A DNA stretch of 64,000 nucleotides, taken from positions 310,001 to 374,000 of the forward strand of contig NZ_WAHS01000002.1 in the NCBI RefSeq assembly GCF_015714715.1, in the 5' to 3' direction. The stretch comes from Aestuariivirga litoralis. GTDB lineage: Bacteria > Pseudomonadota > Alphaproteobacteria > Rhizobiales > Aestuariivirgaceae. Positions 20,720-28,240 of the stretch are shown here, in pieces (within the stretch, counting starts at the first letter, position 1; every line of letters starts with the position of its first letter). The notes beneath the pieces were generated by a model that was not told the DNA's origin, ran no database searches, and saw only the letters and a program-made list of their open reading frames with translations. A program made the translations under genes and the position numbers.

Positions 20720-21583
20720 ATGACAGTACCGCTGATTCACGCTTTTTTCGACGAACCGAGCAAGACCGTGACTTATCTTGTTATTGATCCGGAAACCCGC
20801 GACGCGGCTGTTGTTGACCCCGTGTTCGATTACGATCACGCATCGGGCAAAGCCTCGGTAAAGTCTGCCGACGCCGTATTGGCCAAAGCTGAAGCTGAAA
20901 ACTGCAAAATCCGCTACGTTCTCGAAACCCATGTTCACGCCGATCATCTGTCCGGCGCGCCTTATATCAAACTGAAAACTGGCGCTGCCGTTGTGATCGG
21001 TGAACGCATCAAGGAAGTGCAGGCCATCTTCCGCCCGGTCTTCAACGCGGTGGATGTGTCGGGCTCCGGTGCGGAGTTTGACCTCCTCGTGAAGGACGGG
21101 GAAAAGCTCTTGCTGGGTGCGCTGGAAATCGAAGTCATCTCAACGCCGGGCCATACGCCGGCTTGCGTATCCTACAAGATTGCCGATGCTGTCTTTGTCG
21201 GCGACACGTTGTTCATGCCCGACTACGGCACAGCGCGCGCCGATTTTCCCGGCGGCAACGCAGCCGACCTCTATCATTCCATCAAAAGGCTTCTGGCTAT
21301 GCCCGCGGAAACCCGGCTTTTCATGTGCCATGACTATCTGCCCAAGGGCGGCCGCACAGAATATACCTGGGAGACGACCGTGAGCGACCAGCGCCTGGAC
21401 AATATCCATGTACACGACGGGGTGAGTGCAGCCGATTTCGTGTCAATGCGCGAAGCGCGGGACAAAACGCTGTCTGCCCCCACTTTTTTGATGCCCTCAA
21501 TCCAGGTCAACATGCGCGCCGGCAAACTGCCGCCAGCCGATGCCAATGGCGTGCACTACATCAAGGTTCCCATCACCCTTTAA
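20720..21583 (+). CDS. blh: Persulfide dioxygenase, metallo-beta-lactamase fold (Blh/ETHE1-like)
   Basis: About 287 residues. The metal-binding motif ETHVHADH gives His71, His73, Asp75 and His76; later ligands are in TPGHTPACVSY and VGDTLF. This is the Blh/ETHE1 group, which oxidises glutathione persulfide to sulfite using Fe(II) and O2. An in-frame ATG exists at 20708, but the ATG at 20720 has GGAG at a proper distance and is chosen. It is transcribed away from bigR, and its 3' end overlaps the convergent HxlR gene by 11 bp. Confidence 0.88.
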   Translation: MTVPLIHAFFDEPSKTVTYLVIDPETRDAAVVDPVFDYDHASGKASVKSADAVLAKAEAENCKIRYVLETHVHADHLSGAPYIKLKTGAAVVIGERIKEVQAIFRPVFNAVDVSGSGAEFDLLVKDGEKLLLGALEIEVISTPGHTPACVSYKIADAVFVGDTLFMPDYGTARADFPGGNAADLYHSIKRLLAMPAETRLFMCHDYLPKGGRTEYTWETTVSDQRLDNIHVHDGVSAADFVSMREARDKTLSAPTFLMPSIQVNMRAGKLPPADANGVHYIKVPITL

Positions 21584-22001
21584 AGTTCACCGCATCAAAC
21601 TGCGTCCGCGCGGCCTGCATCTCGGCGGAATTGTTGGCAACCCAGTTCCACAGGTGGCAAACCACCTTGCCCAGCCCATGGCCCAGCTCCGTGCGCTGGT
21701 ATTCCACCCGTGGCGGAATGACCGGATGCACTTTTCGTGTGACAAGCCCAACACGCTCCATCTGCCGAAGCGTCTGCGTCAGCATTTTCTGGCTCACGCC
21801 GGGCACCGCCTTGCGCAGCGCCGTGAAACGCTGCGGCCTGCCATTAGCCAGCTCTTCCAGCACCAGCATCGTCCACTTGTCGGCGATATGGCCGATCAGC
21901 TCGGTGGTCAGTGCCTCAACTTCCGGCGGAAATTCCGGAATCTGCGCATGGGCTTCCGATTCAGTCCCTTTAAGATCAGGGGAAAGCTGCTCATCCATCA
22001 C
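21573..22001 (-). CDS. HxlR-family transcriptional regulator
   Basis: The 142-residue protein has the HxlR winged helix with HIADKWTMLVLEELANG, RFTALRKAVPGVSQKMLTQTLR and a wing VHPVIPPRVEYQRTELGHGL. The family senses reactive electrophiles, quinones or redox changes. It diverges from an SDR gene whose start is 93 bp away, the usual layout for HxlR control of an adjacent reductase. A single Cys lies in KVVCHLWNW. Confidence 0.9.
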   Translation of the reverse strand: MMDEQLSPDLKGTESEAHAQIPEFPPEVEALTTELIGHIADKWTMLVLEELANGRPQRFTALRKAVPGVSQKMLTQTLRQMERVGLVTRKVHPVIPPRVEYQRTELGHGLGKVVCHLWNWVANNSAEMQAARTQFDAVNFKG

Positions 22002-22094
22002 GGTATCCTTTCGGTGCCTTAGAATTTTTTGGGTGCCTACTTTCGTTCGGCATCCATGGAACTACATGTGGCTCCTCAAACAGGAGTGCACAAC

Positions 22095-22847
22095 ATGAAA
22101 ATCAACATTATTACCGGCGGCAGCCGCGGCCTTGGCCGCTCAATCGCTTTGCATGCGGCAGACCGCGGCCAGGACTCGATCATCACTTACAACACCAACA
22201 AGACCGAGGCCGACAAGGTGGTCAGCGAAATCACCGCCAAGGGCCGCAAGGCCGTGGCCCTGCAGCTCGATGTATCAAAGCCCGCCAGCTTCGATGCTTT
22301 CGTAGGCGAAGTGAAGAAAGCCCTCAGCGCCACCTGGAACACCGAGAAGTTCGATCACCTCGTCAACAATGCAGGCATCGGCATGTACACGCCGATTGTT
22401 GATGTAACCGAGGAAAAATGGGACGAGATCATGACCATCCATTTGAAGTCACCCTACTTCCTCACCCAGAAGCTGCTGCCAGTAATGAATGATGGCGGCA
22501 AGATCATCAATGTGTCGTCGGGACTGGCTCGCTTCTCTATGCCCGGCTCTTCCACTTACGCCATGATGAAAGGCGGCATCGAAGTCTTCACCCGCTACCT
22601 CGCAAAGGAACTTGGTGCACGCAAGATCAGCGCCAACACGTTGGCCCCCGGTGCCATTGAAACCGATTTCGGCGGAGGCCGCGTGCGTGACAGCAAGGAC
22701 ATGAACGCCATGATCGCTGGCCAGACGGCCCTGGGCCGCGTCGGCCTGCCTGATGATATCGGCGCAATCGGAGCATCCATGCTGTCGGACGATTTCCGCT
22801 GGGTCAATGGTCAGCGCGTCGAAGCCAGCGGCGGGTTCTTCCTCTGA
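22095..22847 (+). CDS. Short-chain dehydrogenase/reductase under HxlR control
   Basis: From the ATG at 22095, preceded by AGGAG, the protein has 250 residues. It contains GGSRGLGRSIAL (cofactor binding), VNNAGIGMY (NNAG motif), INVSSGLAR (catalytic Ser) and STYAMMKGG (Tyr and Lys). An upstream in-frame start at 22029 would add 22 unconvincing residues. It is probably an NADPH-dependent carbonyl reductase induced by the substrate sensed by the neighbouring HxlR protein. Its stop abuts the stop of the convergent GNAT gene with no bases between. Confidence 0.86.
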   Translation: MKINIITGGSRGLGRSIALHAADRGQDSIITYNTNKTEADKVVSEITAKGRKAVALQLDVSKPASFDAFVGEVKKALSATWNTEKFDHLVNNAGIGMYTPIVDVTEEKWDEIMTIHLKSPYFLTQKLLPVMNDGGKIINVSSGLARFSMPGSSTYAMMKGGIEVFTRYLAKELGARKISANTLAPGAIETDFGGGRVRDSKDMNAMIAGQTALGRVGLPDDIGAIGASMLSDDFRWVNGQRVEASGGFFL

Positions 22848-23402
22848 CTACGGTCTCGGCGGCTGCGGATTCACTGCAGCCGCCACCTTCAACATTTGCG
22901 CCGTATCCAAAAAGTAGGTGCAATCCTTGAGCGGGTGGCCATCCCAATCATAGACACTCTCCTTCACCGCCACCGCACCCAGCGCCTCATAAAACGCCCG
23001 CGCCGGAGCATTGGCGCGCAGAACGCCGACAGTGAATGTATGCCCGCCGCGTTCCAGCCATTTGCGCGCTGCCATATTCATCAGAACGCGACCAATGCCT
23101 TGCCGATGCGCGGCCCTTGCGATGTAGAGCGCCCAGACATGGCCATCCTGTTTTTCAATCAGATCTTCCGGCGTGGGCCCTGCGATGATGAACCCCGCTG
23201 GCACATCATCCATATAGGCCCCGATCACGATGCGCTCCGCTGTGGCCAGCACGCCCTCCCACATCGGCAGGCGCTTCTCCACAGAAAACCCCGCCATCAA
23301 TTCTGCCGGCACATAATCGGGATAGGACTCGCGCCAGCACTGCACATGCAATGTCGCAAAGGCCTGTGCCTCCTCCGGCATCGGGCGGCGGTAAGTGATC
23401 AC
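22848..23402 (-). CDS. GNAT-family N-acetyltransferase
   Basis: The 184-residue protein has the GNAT fold: an opening ITYRRPMPEEAQAFATLH, the acetyl-CoA pyrophosphate loop RQGIGRVLM, and the C-terminal NAPARAFYEALGA. The start is GTG at 23402, overlapping by 4 bp (GTGA) the stop of a small ParD-like gene. Substrates of the family range from small amines to aminoacyl-tRNA; in toxin-antitoxin systems a GNAT paired with a ribbon-helix-helix antitoxin acetylates aminoacyl-tRNA. This one is close to a generic metabolic GNAT in length and sequence, so the toxin role is a hypothesis only. Confidence 0.87.
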   Translation of the reverse strand: MITYRRPMPEEAQAFATLHVQCWRESYPDYVPAELMAGFSVEKRLPMWEGVLATAERIVIGAYMDDVPAGFIIAGPTPEDLIEKQDGHVWALYIARAAHRQGIGRVLMNMAARKWLERGGHTFTVGVLRANAPARAFYEALGAVAVKESVYDWDGHPLKDCTYFLDTAQMLKVAAAVNPQPPRP

Positions 23403-23560
23403 GGCTTCTTGGCCGGAGCCGGGGCTATCGCCTCGCGAGACTGCGCATCGCGAATGAGATCGCGGATCAAATCACTGGCATTGGCAAAGCGCCCGGTGGC
23501 AACCTGGGCATCGACCCATTCGCGCATTTTATCGGGGAGGGAGACATTCATCGTGGCCAT
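23399..23560 (-). CDS. Small ParD-like ribbon-helix-helix protein
   Basis: From the ATG at 23560 the protein has 53 residues: MNVSLPDKMREWVDAQV, GRFANASDLIRDLIRDAQ, then a short tail with PAPAKKP. This is the N-terminal DNA-binding half of ParD1/CC2985-type antitoxins. The usual C-terminal toxin-binding segment is very short. No parE follows; a GNAT acetyltransferase gene overlaps its stop by 4 bp. In-frame codons extend the frame to 23617 but lie outside the family's homology. It may be an antitoxin that switched partners, an autoregulator of the GNAT gene, or a remnant. Confidence 0.72.
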   Translation of the reverse strand: MATMNVSLPDKMREWVDAQVATGRFANASDLIRDLIRDAQSREAIAPAPAKKP

Positions 23561-23628
23561 GGCCGGAACTACCACGGATGGCAAAGATTGGCAAACCCTG
23601 CCAATTCCCTTGCACAATGAATCAAACC

Positions 23629-24606
23629 TTAACGCCTTTCGTCGGTCATCACCCAGCGCTCACGCCGCTCACCTCGCCGCAAGAGTGAAACTTTCACTTC
23701 CATCCGCGTACGCTGGTGGTTGAGCAGCCGCAACAGGTCATCAACACCCTCAACCGGTTGGCCATCGAGCGCGATCACCAGATCACCTGGGCGAATATCG
23801 GCACCAGCCGCCGGGCCATCCTTGATCACATTCATCACCCGCACGCCGGCCGCCTGCTGCACGCCGGCAAAGCGTGCCACATGGCGCGGAATTTCGGTAG
23901 AAGCACCTTCAATGCCCAAGCTGGCACGCCGCACCTTGCCGTAACGCAAAATCTGCGTGAGTACATCCAAAGCCGTATTGGCCGCGACCGAGAAACAGAT
24001 GCCCTGCGCGCCGGGAATGATCGCAGTGTTGATGCCGATCACTCGGCCTGCCGCATCCACCAATGGCCCGCCGGAATTGCCGGGGTTCAAGGCGGCATCC
24101 GTCTGCACCACATCATCGATCAGGCGGCCCGTACCAGAGCGCATGCTGCGCCCCAAAGCCGAAACAATGCCGCTCGTCACCGTCTGTTCGAAGCCCAGAG
24201 GATTGCCGAGTGCGACGGCAATCTGCCCACGTTTCAATTTGCGCGAGTCAAAAAAGTCGAGCGATGGCGCCGTTAAAACTGAATCCGTGCGCAACACAGC
24301 AATATCCGTATGCGGATCATCACCGAGAATGCGCGCAGTCCCCTTCTGTCCATCAGCGGTGGTGAGCGTGATCTCTCCCGCACCATGCACGACATGGCTA
24401 TTGGTCATCACAATGCCGTCTGATGCGAGGATCAGTCCTGAACCGATGCCGGAAGGTCGGCCATTCTTGGAAACAGCAACCTGCACAACCGCGGGCCCAG
24501 CGCGTTCAATGGCATTGATGACAGTGGTTGAATAGGCGTCGAGAAGTTCGGCCTCGCTGTTGCCCAGCGCCGCCGCTTCAGTTTCTGCATTATACATGAT
24601 GGTCAT
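23629..24606 (-). CDS. Trypsin-like serine protease with PDZ domain (HtrA/DegP-like), apparently cytoplasmic
   Basis: The 325-residue protein has the S1C triad: His in TNSHVVHGAG, Asp in HTDIAVLR and Ser in NPGNSGGPLVD. A PDZ domain with DGPAAGADIRPGDLVIALDG covers roughly the last 90 residues. The N-terminus (MTIMYNAETEAAALGNSEAE) is acidic and hydrophilic with no signal peptide or membrane anchor, unlike periplasmic DegP/DegQ/DegS. It starts 27 bp after the pepF stop and the two are probably co-transcribed, suggesting cytoplasmic protein turnover. Confidence 0.88.
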   Translation of the reverse strand: MTIMYNAETEAAALGNSEAELLDAYSTTVINAIERAGPAVVQVAVSKNGRPSGIGSGLILASDGIVMTNSHVVHGAGEITLTTADGQKGTARILGDDPHTDIAVLRTDSVLTAPSLDFFDSRKLKRGQIAVALGNPLGFEQTVTSGIVSALGRSMRSGTGRLIDDVVQTDAALNPGNSGGPLVDAAGRVIGINTAIIPGAQGICFSVAANTALDVLTQILRYGKVRRASLGIEGASTEIPRHVARFAGVQQAAGVRVMNVIKDGPAAGADIRPGDLVIALDGQPVEGVDDLLRLLNHQRTRMEVKVSLLRRGERRERWVMTDERR

Positions 24607-24633
24607 TCTCCATCATGCGAGATGGGAGCAGGT

Positions 24634-26409
24634 TTAGAGCGTTTCAAGCTCGTCAATGAAGCTCGAAATCACCGAGAGGCCCTTCTGCCAGAAATCCGGA
24701 TTGGTGGCATCGAGCCCGAACGGTTTCAGCAATTCCGAATGATGCTTGGTGCCGCCGGCTTTGAGCATCTCGAAATATTTCGCCTGGAATCCCTGCTCGC
24801 TTTCGCGGTAGCGCGCATAGAGCGAATTCACCAGGCAATCGCCAAAGGCATAGGCGTAAACATAGAATGGCGAATGGATGAAATGGCCAATATAAGTCCA
24901 GAACACTTCATAGCCCGGCCCGAACTCGATGCCGTCTCCCAGGCTTTCCTTTTGCACATCCATCCAGAACTGGTTGAGCTGCTCCGGCGTCAGTTCGCCG
25001 TCCTTGCGCGCCGTGTGCACCTTGCGCTCAAATTGATAGAACGCGATCTGCCGCACCACTGTGTTGATCATGTCTTCGGTTTTGGACGCCAGCAGGATCT
25101 TGCGCTTCTTCTTGTCGGTTGTAGCCGACAGCAGCGACTGGAAGGTGAGCATCTCACCAAACACTGAAGCGGTTTCCGCCAGCGTGAGCGGCGTGGAGGC
25201 CATCAGCGCGCCCTGCTTGGCCGCCAACACCTGATGCACACCATGCCCCAGCTCATGCGCCAGCGTCATTACATCACGCGTCTTGCCCATGTAATTGAGC
25301 AGCACATAAGGATGCGCCGATGGCACAGTGGGGTGCGCAAACGCACCCGGCGCCTTGCCGGGGCGTGACGGCGCATCAATCCAGTTCTTGTCGAAGAAGT
25401 CCTTGGCAATGGCTGCCATCTCCGGCGCAAAATCACCATAGGCCTTCAGAACGGCGGCTTCTGCTTCCGGCCATTCAATCTCGCGCGTGTCTTCCGAAGG
25501 CAGCGGTGCATTGCGGTCCCAATGCATCAGCTTGTCCTTGCCCAGCCACTTGGCCTTCATCTTGTAATAGCGATGCGAAAGCTTCGGATATGCCTCGCGC
25601 ACGGCCGCCACCAGCGCATCCACCACTTCCGGCTCCACCCGGTTGGAGAGATGGCGCGCCGCGGCTATGTCAGCAAAGCCGCGCCACTTGTCGGAAATTT
25701 CCTTGTCCTTGGCCAAGGTATTTGTGATCAGCGTGAACAGCTTGATGTTGGAACCGAAGGTGCGCGCCAGTGCTTCTGAAGCGGATTTGCGCGTCACTTC
25801 ATTGGGGCTCTGCAGAAGGTTGAGCGTGGGCTCCAGCGACAGCTCTTGGCCATCGGCATGAAAGCGCAATCCGGCCATGGTTTCATCGAACAACCGGTTG
25901 AACGCACCCGCAGCCGTTTGTGATTTCTCCAGAAACAGCTGCTCGGTCTTGTCGTCGAGCTGATAGGGCTTTTCGGCGCGCAGATTATCGAGCCACGGCT
26001 TGTAATGCGCCAGCGTCGGCACCTTGATCGCAGCAGCGAGCGCTGCATCATCAACGCGGTTCAATTCCAGTTCAAAAAACAACAGCTGGGTTGAAATATC
26101 AGTGATCCGCGCATTCACATCGCCATAGAATTTGGCGCGCGCAGAATCGGTCGTGTCACCCACATAATAAAGCTGCGAATAGGAGCCGACGCGGCCCAGC
26201 AAATCCGACAGCGCTTCATATTCCTTGATGGCACCGGCCAGCTTCGCCCCGTCATATTGTGCAATCTTGCCCTTGTGGGCCGCCGCGAATTGATTCGACA
26301 GTTTCTCGCCCTTGTCGAGATCTGCTTTGAAAGCCGGAGAATCCGGTGCGGAATATAAATCGTTCAAGTTCCATTCCGGCAGTTTCACAGAATTCGTCTT
26401 CGCGGCCAT
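24634..26409 (-). CDS. pepF: Oligoendopeptidase F (M3B family)
   Basis: From the ATG at 26409 (GGAG 9-10 bp upstream) the protein has 591 residues, the normal size for PepF. The zinc site HELGHG is near residue 385, followed by the third-ligand region ETASVFGEM. The N-terminal domain contains LPEWNLNDLYSAPDSPAF, typical of M3B. The family cleaves peptides of roughly 7-20 residues in the cytoplasm. An alternative start at 26463 adds 18 residues unlike the family. The htrA-like gene follows. Confidence 0.93.
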   Translation of the reverse strand: MAAKTNSVKLPEWNLNDLYSAPDSPAFKADLDKGEKLSNQFAAAHKGKIAQYDGAKLAGAIKEYEALSDLLGRVGSYSQLYYVGDTTDSARAKFYGDVNARITDISTQLLFFELELNRVDDAALAAAIKVPTLAHYKPWLDNLRAEKPYQLDDKTEQLFLEKSQTAAGAFNRLFDETMAGLRFHADGQELSLEPTLNLLQSPNEVTRKSASEALARTFGSNIKLFTLITNTLAKDKEISDKWRGFADIAAARHLSNRVEPEVVDALVAAVREAYPKLSHRYYKMKAKWLGKDKLMHWDRNAPLPSEDTREIEWPEAEAAVLKAYGDFAPEMAAIAKDFFDKNWIDAPSRPGKAPGAFAHPTVPSAHPYVLLNYMGKTRDVMTLAHELGHGVHQVLAAKQGALMASTPLTLAETASVFGEMLTFQSLLSATTDKKKRKILLASKTEDMINTVVRQIAFYQFERKVHTARKDGELTPEQLNQFWMDVQKESLGDGIEFGPGYEVFWTYIGHFIHSPFYVYAYAFGDCLVNSLYARYRESEQGFQAKYFEMLKAGGTKHHSELLKPFGLDATNPDFWQKGLSVISSFIDELETL

Positions 26410-26673
26410 TTTATTTGGTCTCCATATGCCTTCCTTAAATAGGAGAGCGGGCAATGCAATCAACAGCTTTCAAGGCGGATACAACCTTAAATTAGGCCGT
26501 TCAACTTATACCATGCGGTCTGGGTCAAAACTGTGCCCAAATCGGCTAGGCCGTTAAGGGCAACTTTACCAATCCAGTTCATTCTCATCTCAACCAACGC
26601 CCAGCCTGTGGTCCGGAGCCAACCGGTCCTACCAGGATGGGGGCTTCAAACTGGTGAGTGAGAAATAGATTTT

Positions 26674-28143
26674 ATGTCCAATCGCGTTTTGATCGTCGAA
26701 GATGAGCCAGCCCAGCGTCGCATCCTCGAAGAAATGATAAAGCGTTTCGGCTTTGAAGTTGTCTCAGCCGACAATGGACACAAAGCGCTCGAAGCGCTTT
26801 CCGGCAGCCTTGGCTCCTCAATCAATCTGATCATTCTTGATCTCGTCATGCCTGGCATGGATGGTCTTGAATTCCTTGAAAAACTCGAAGCGGTGCGTGG
26901 TGACTTGCCGGTCATCGTGCAAACCTCGCAAGGCTCGATTGAAACCGTCATCAAGGCCATGCGCGCCGGTGCCGATGATTTCGTGGTGAAACCGGTCGCA
27001 CCTGAGCGCTTGCGCGTTTCCATCCAGAACCTGCTGAAGGTCAATGCGCTCACTGAAGAAGTGAAGCGCCTCAACAAAAAAGTTTCAGGCGCCCTCACTT
27101 TTGATGATCTTGTCGCATCATCGCCAGCCATGAACAATGTGCTGCGCCTCGGCCGCCGCGGCGCGCAATCCAACATTCCCATTCTGATTGAAGGCGAATC
27201 GGGTGTGGGCAAGGAAATGATCGCCCGCGCCATTCAGGGCGAAAGCGATCGTGCCGGCAAACCCTTCGTCGCAGTCAATTGCGGCGCCATCCCGCAGAAC
27301 CTCGTTGAGTCGATTCTCTTCGGCCACGAAAAAGGTTCGTTCACCGGCGCCACCGGCAAGCATCTCGGCAAATTTGCCGAAGCCGATGGCGGCACATTGT
27401 TCCTCGATGAAGTGGCCGAACTGCCGCTCGATATCCAAGTGAAGCTGTTGCGCGCCATCCAGGAAGGCGAGATTGACGCTGTGGGCTCACGCAAGCCCAC
27501 CAAGGTCAATATCCGCCTGATCTCGGCCACCAACAAGAACATGATTGAAATGGTCAAGGCCGGCCAGTTCCGCGAAGACCTCTATTATCGCCTGAACGTC
27601 TATCCGGTGATGGTGCCTGCTTTGCGCGACCGCAAGGATGATATTCCGGCTCTGGTCAATCACTTCATCACCAAGCTTTCGGCTGAAGAAGGCCGCAAGG
27701 TGCATGGTATCACGTCGCAGGCTTTGGCCATGCTGCAGCTCTATGCCTGGCCGGGCAATGTGCGCCAGATTGAGAACACCATCTTCCGCGCCATCGTGCT
27801 GTGCGAAACCGAAGTGCTCGACGTGGCGGATTTCCCCCAGATCGCTGCTTTGGTCGAAGGTTATGAAGTCAAGATTCCGGCAGCCCCTGCCGCCGTCAAG
27901 AAACCCGAACTCGTCCGCCCGGCAAATGGCCAGGTCAGCGACGGCAATGCCATCGGCGTTTCGATTGTGACCGAAGGTGGCCATATCCGTACGCTGGAAG
28001 AAGTTGAAGCCGACATGATCAAGCTGGCCATGCACCGCTACCGCGGCCAGATGTCGGAAGTGGCACGCAAACTGGGCATCGGCCGTTCGACGCTGTACCG
28101 CAAGATGCGGGATTTGGGTCTGGAAGAAGCTGCAAGCGTCTAA
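26674..28143 (+). CDS. Sigma-54-dependent response regulator (NtrC family)
   Basis: The 489-residue protein has an N-terminal receiver domain with phospho-acceptor Asp56 in IILDLVMPG, a central AAA+ domain with Walker A GESGVGKE and Walker B GTLFLDEV, and a C-terminal Fis-type HTH (SEVARKLGIGRSTLYRKMRDLG). The sigma-54-contacting loop reads GSFTGA instead of GAFTGA. No sensor kinase gene is adjacent. It is followed by an L,D-transpeptidase gene and may regulate cell-envelope genes. I saw no obvious -24/-12 promoter in the 79-bp gap before that gene. Confidence 0.92.
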   Translation: MSNRVLIVEDEPAQRRILEEMIKRFGFEVVSADNGHKALEALSGSLGSSINLIILDLVMPGMDGLEFLEKLEAVRGDLPVIVQTSQGSIETVIKAMRAGADDFVVKPVAPERLRVSIQNLLKVNALTEEVKRLNKKVSGALTFDDLVASSPAMNNVLRLGRRGAQSNIPILIEGESGVGKEMIARAIQGESDRAGKPFVAVNCGAIPQNLVESILFGHEKGSFTGATGKHLGKFAEADGGTLFLDEVAELPLDIQVKLLRAIQEGEIDAVGSRKPTKVNIRLISATNKNMIEMVKAGQFREDLYYRLNVYPVMVPALRDRKDDIPALVNHFITKLSAEEGRKVHGITSQALAMLQLYAWPGNVRQIENTIFRAIVLCETEVLDVADFPQIAALVEGYEVKIPAAPAAVKKPELVRPANGQVSDGNAIGVSIVTEGGHIRTLEEVEADMIKLAMHRYRGQMSEVARKLGIGRSTLYRKMRDLGLEEAASV

Positions 28144-28240
28144 TTCTGTGGTATTCCAGCACGAATCGCATTTTCATTGAATCGCCACAAAGCCCTTTAT
28201 AAGACAGGCTCAATCTTTTTTTGTGATCGGTGCGGATAGA

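Noticed and set aside
23399-23617. Full 72-codon frame as the ParD-like protein
   Set aside because: The first 19 codons do not fit the family and lack a ribosome-binding site; the ParD homology begins at MATMNVSLP, so the start was moved to 23560.
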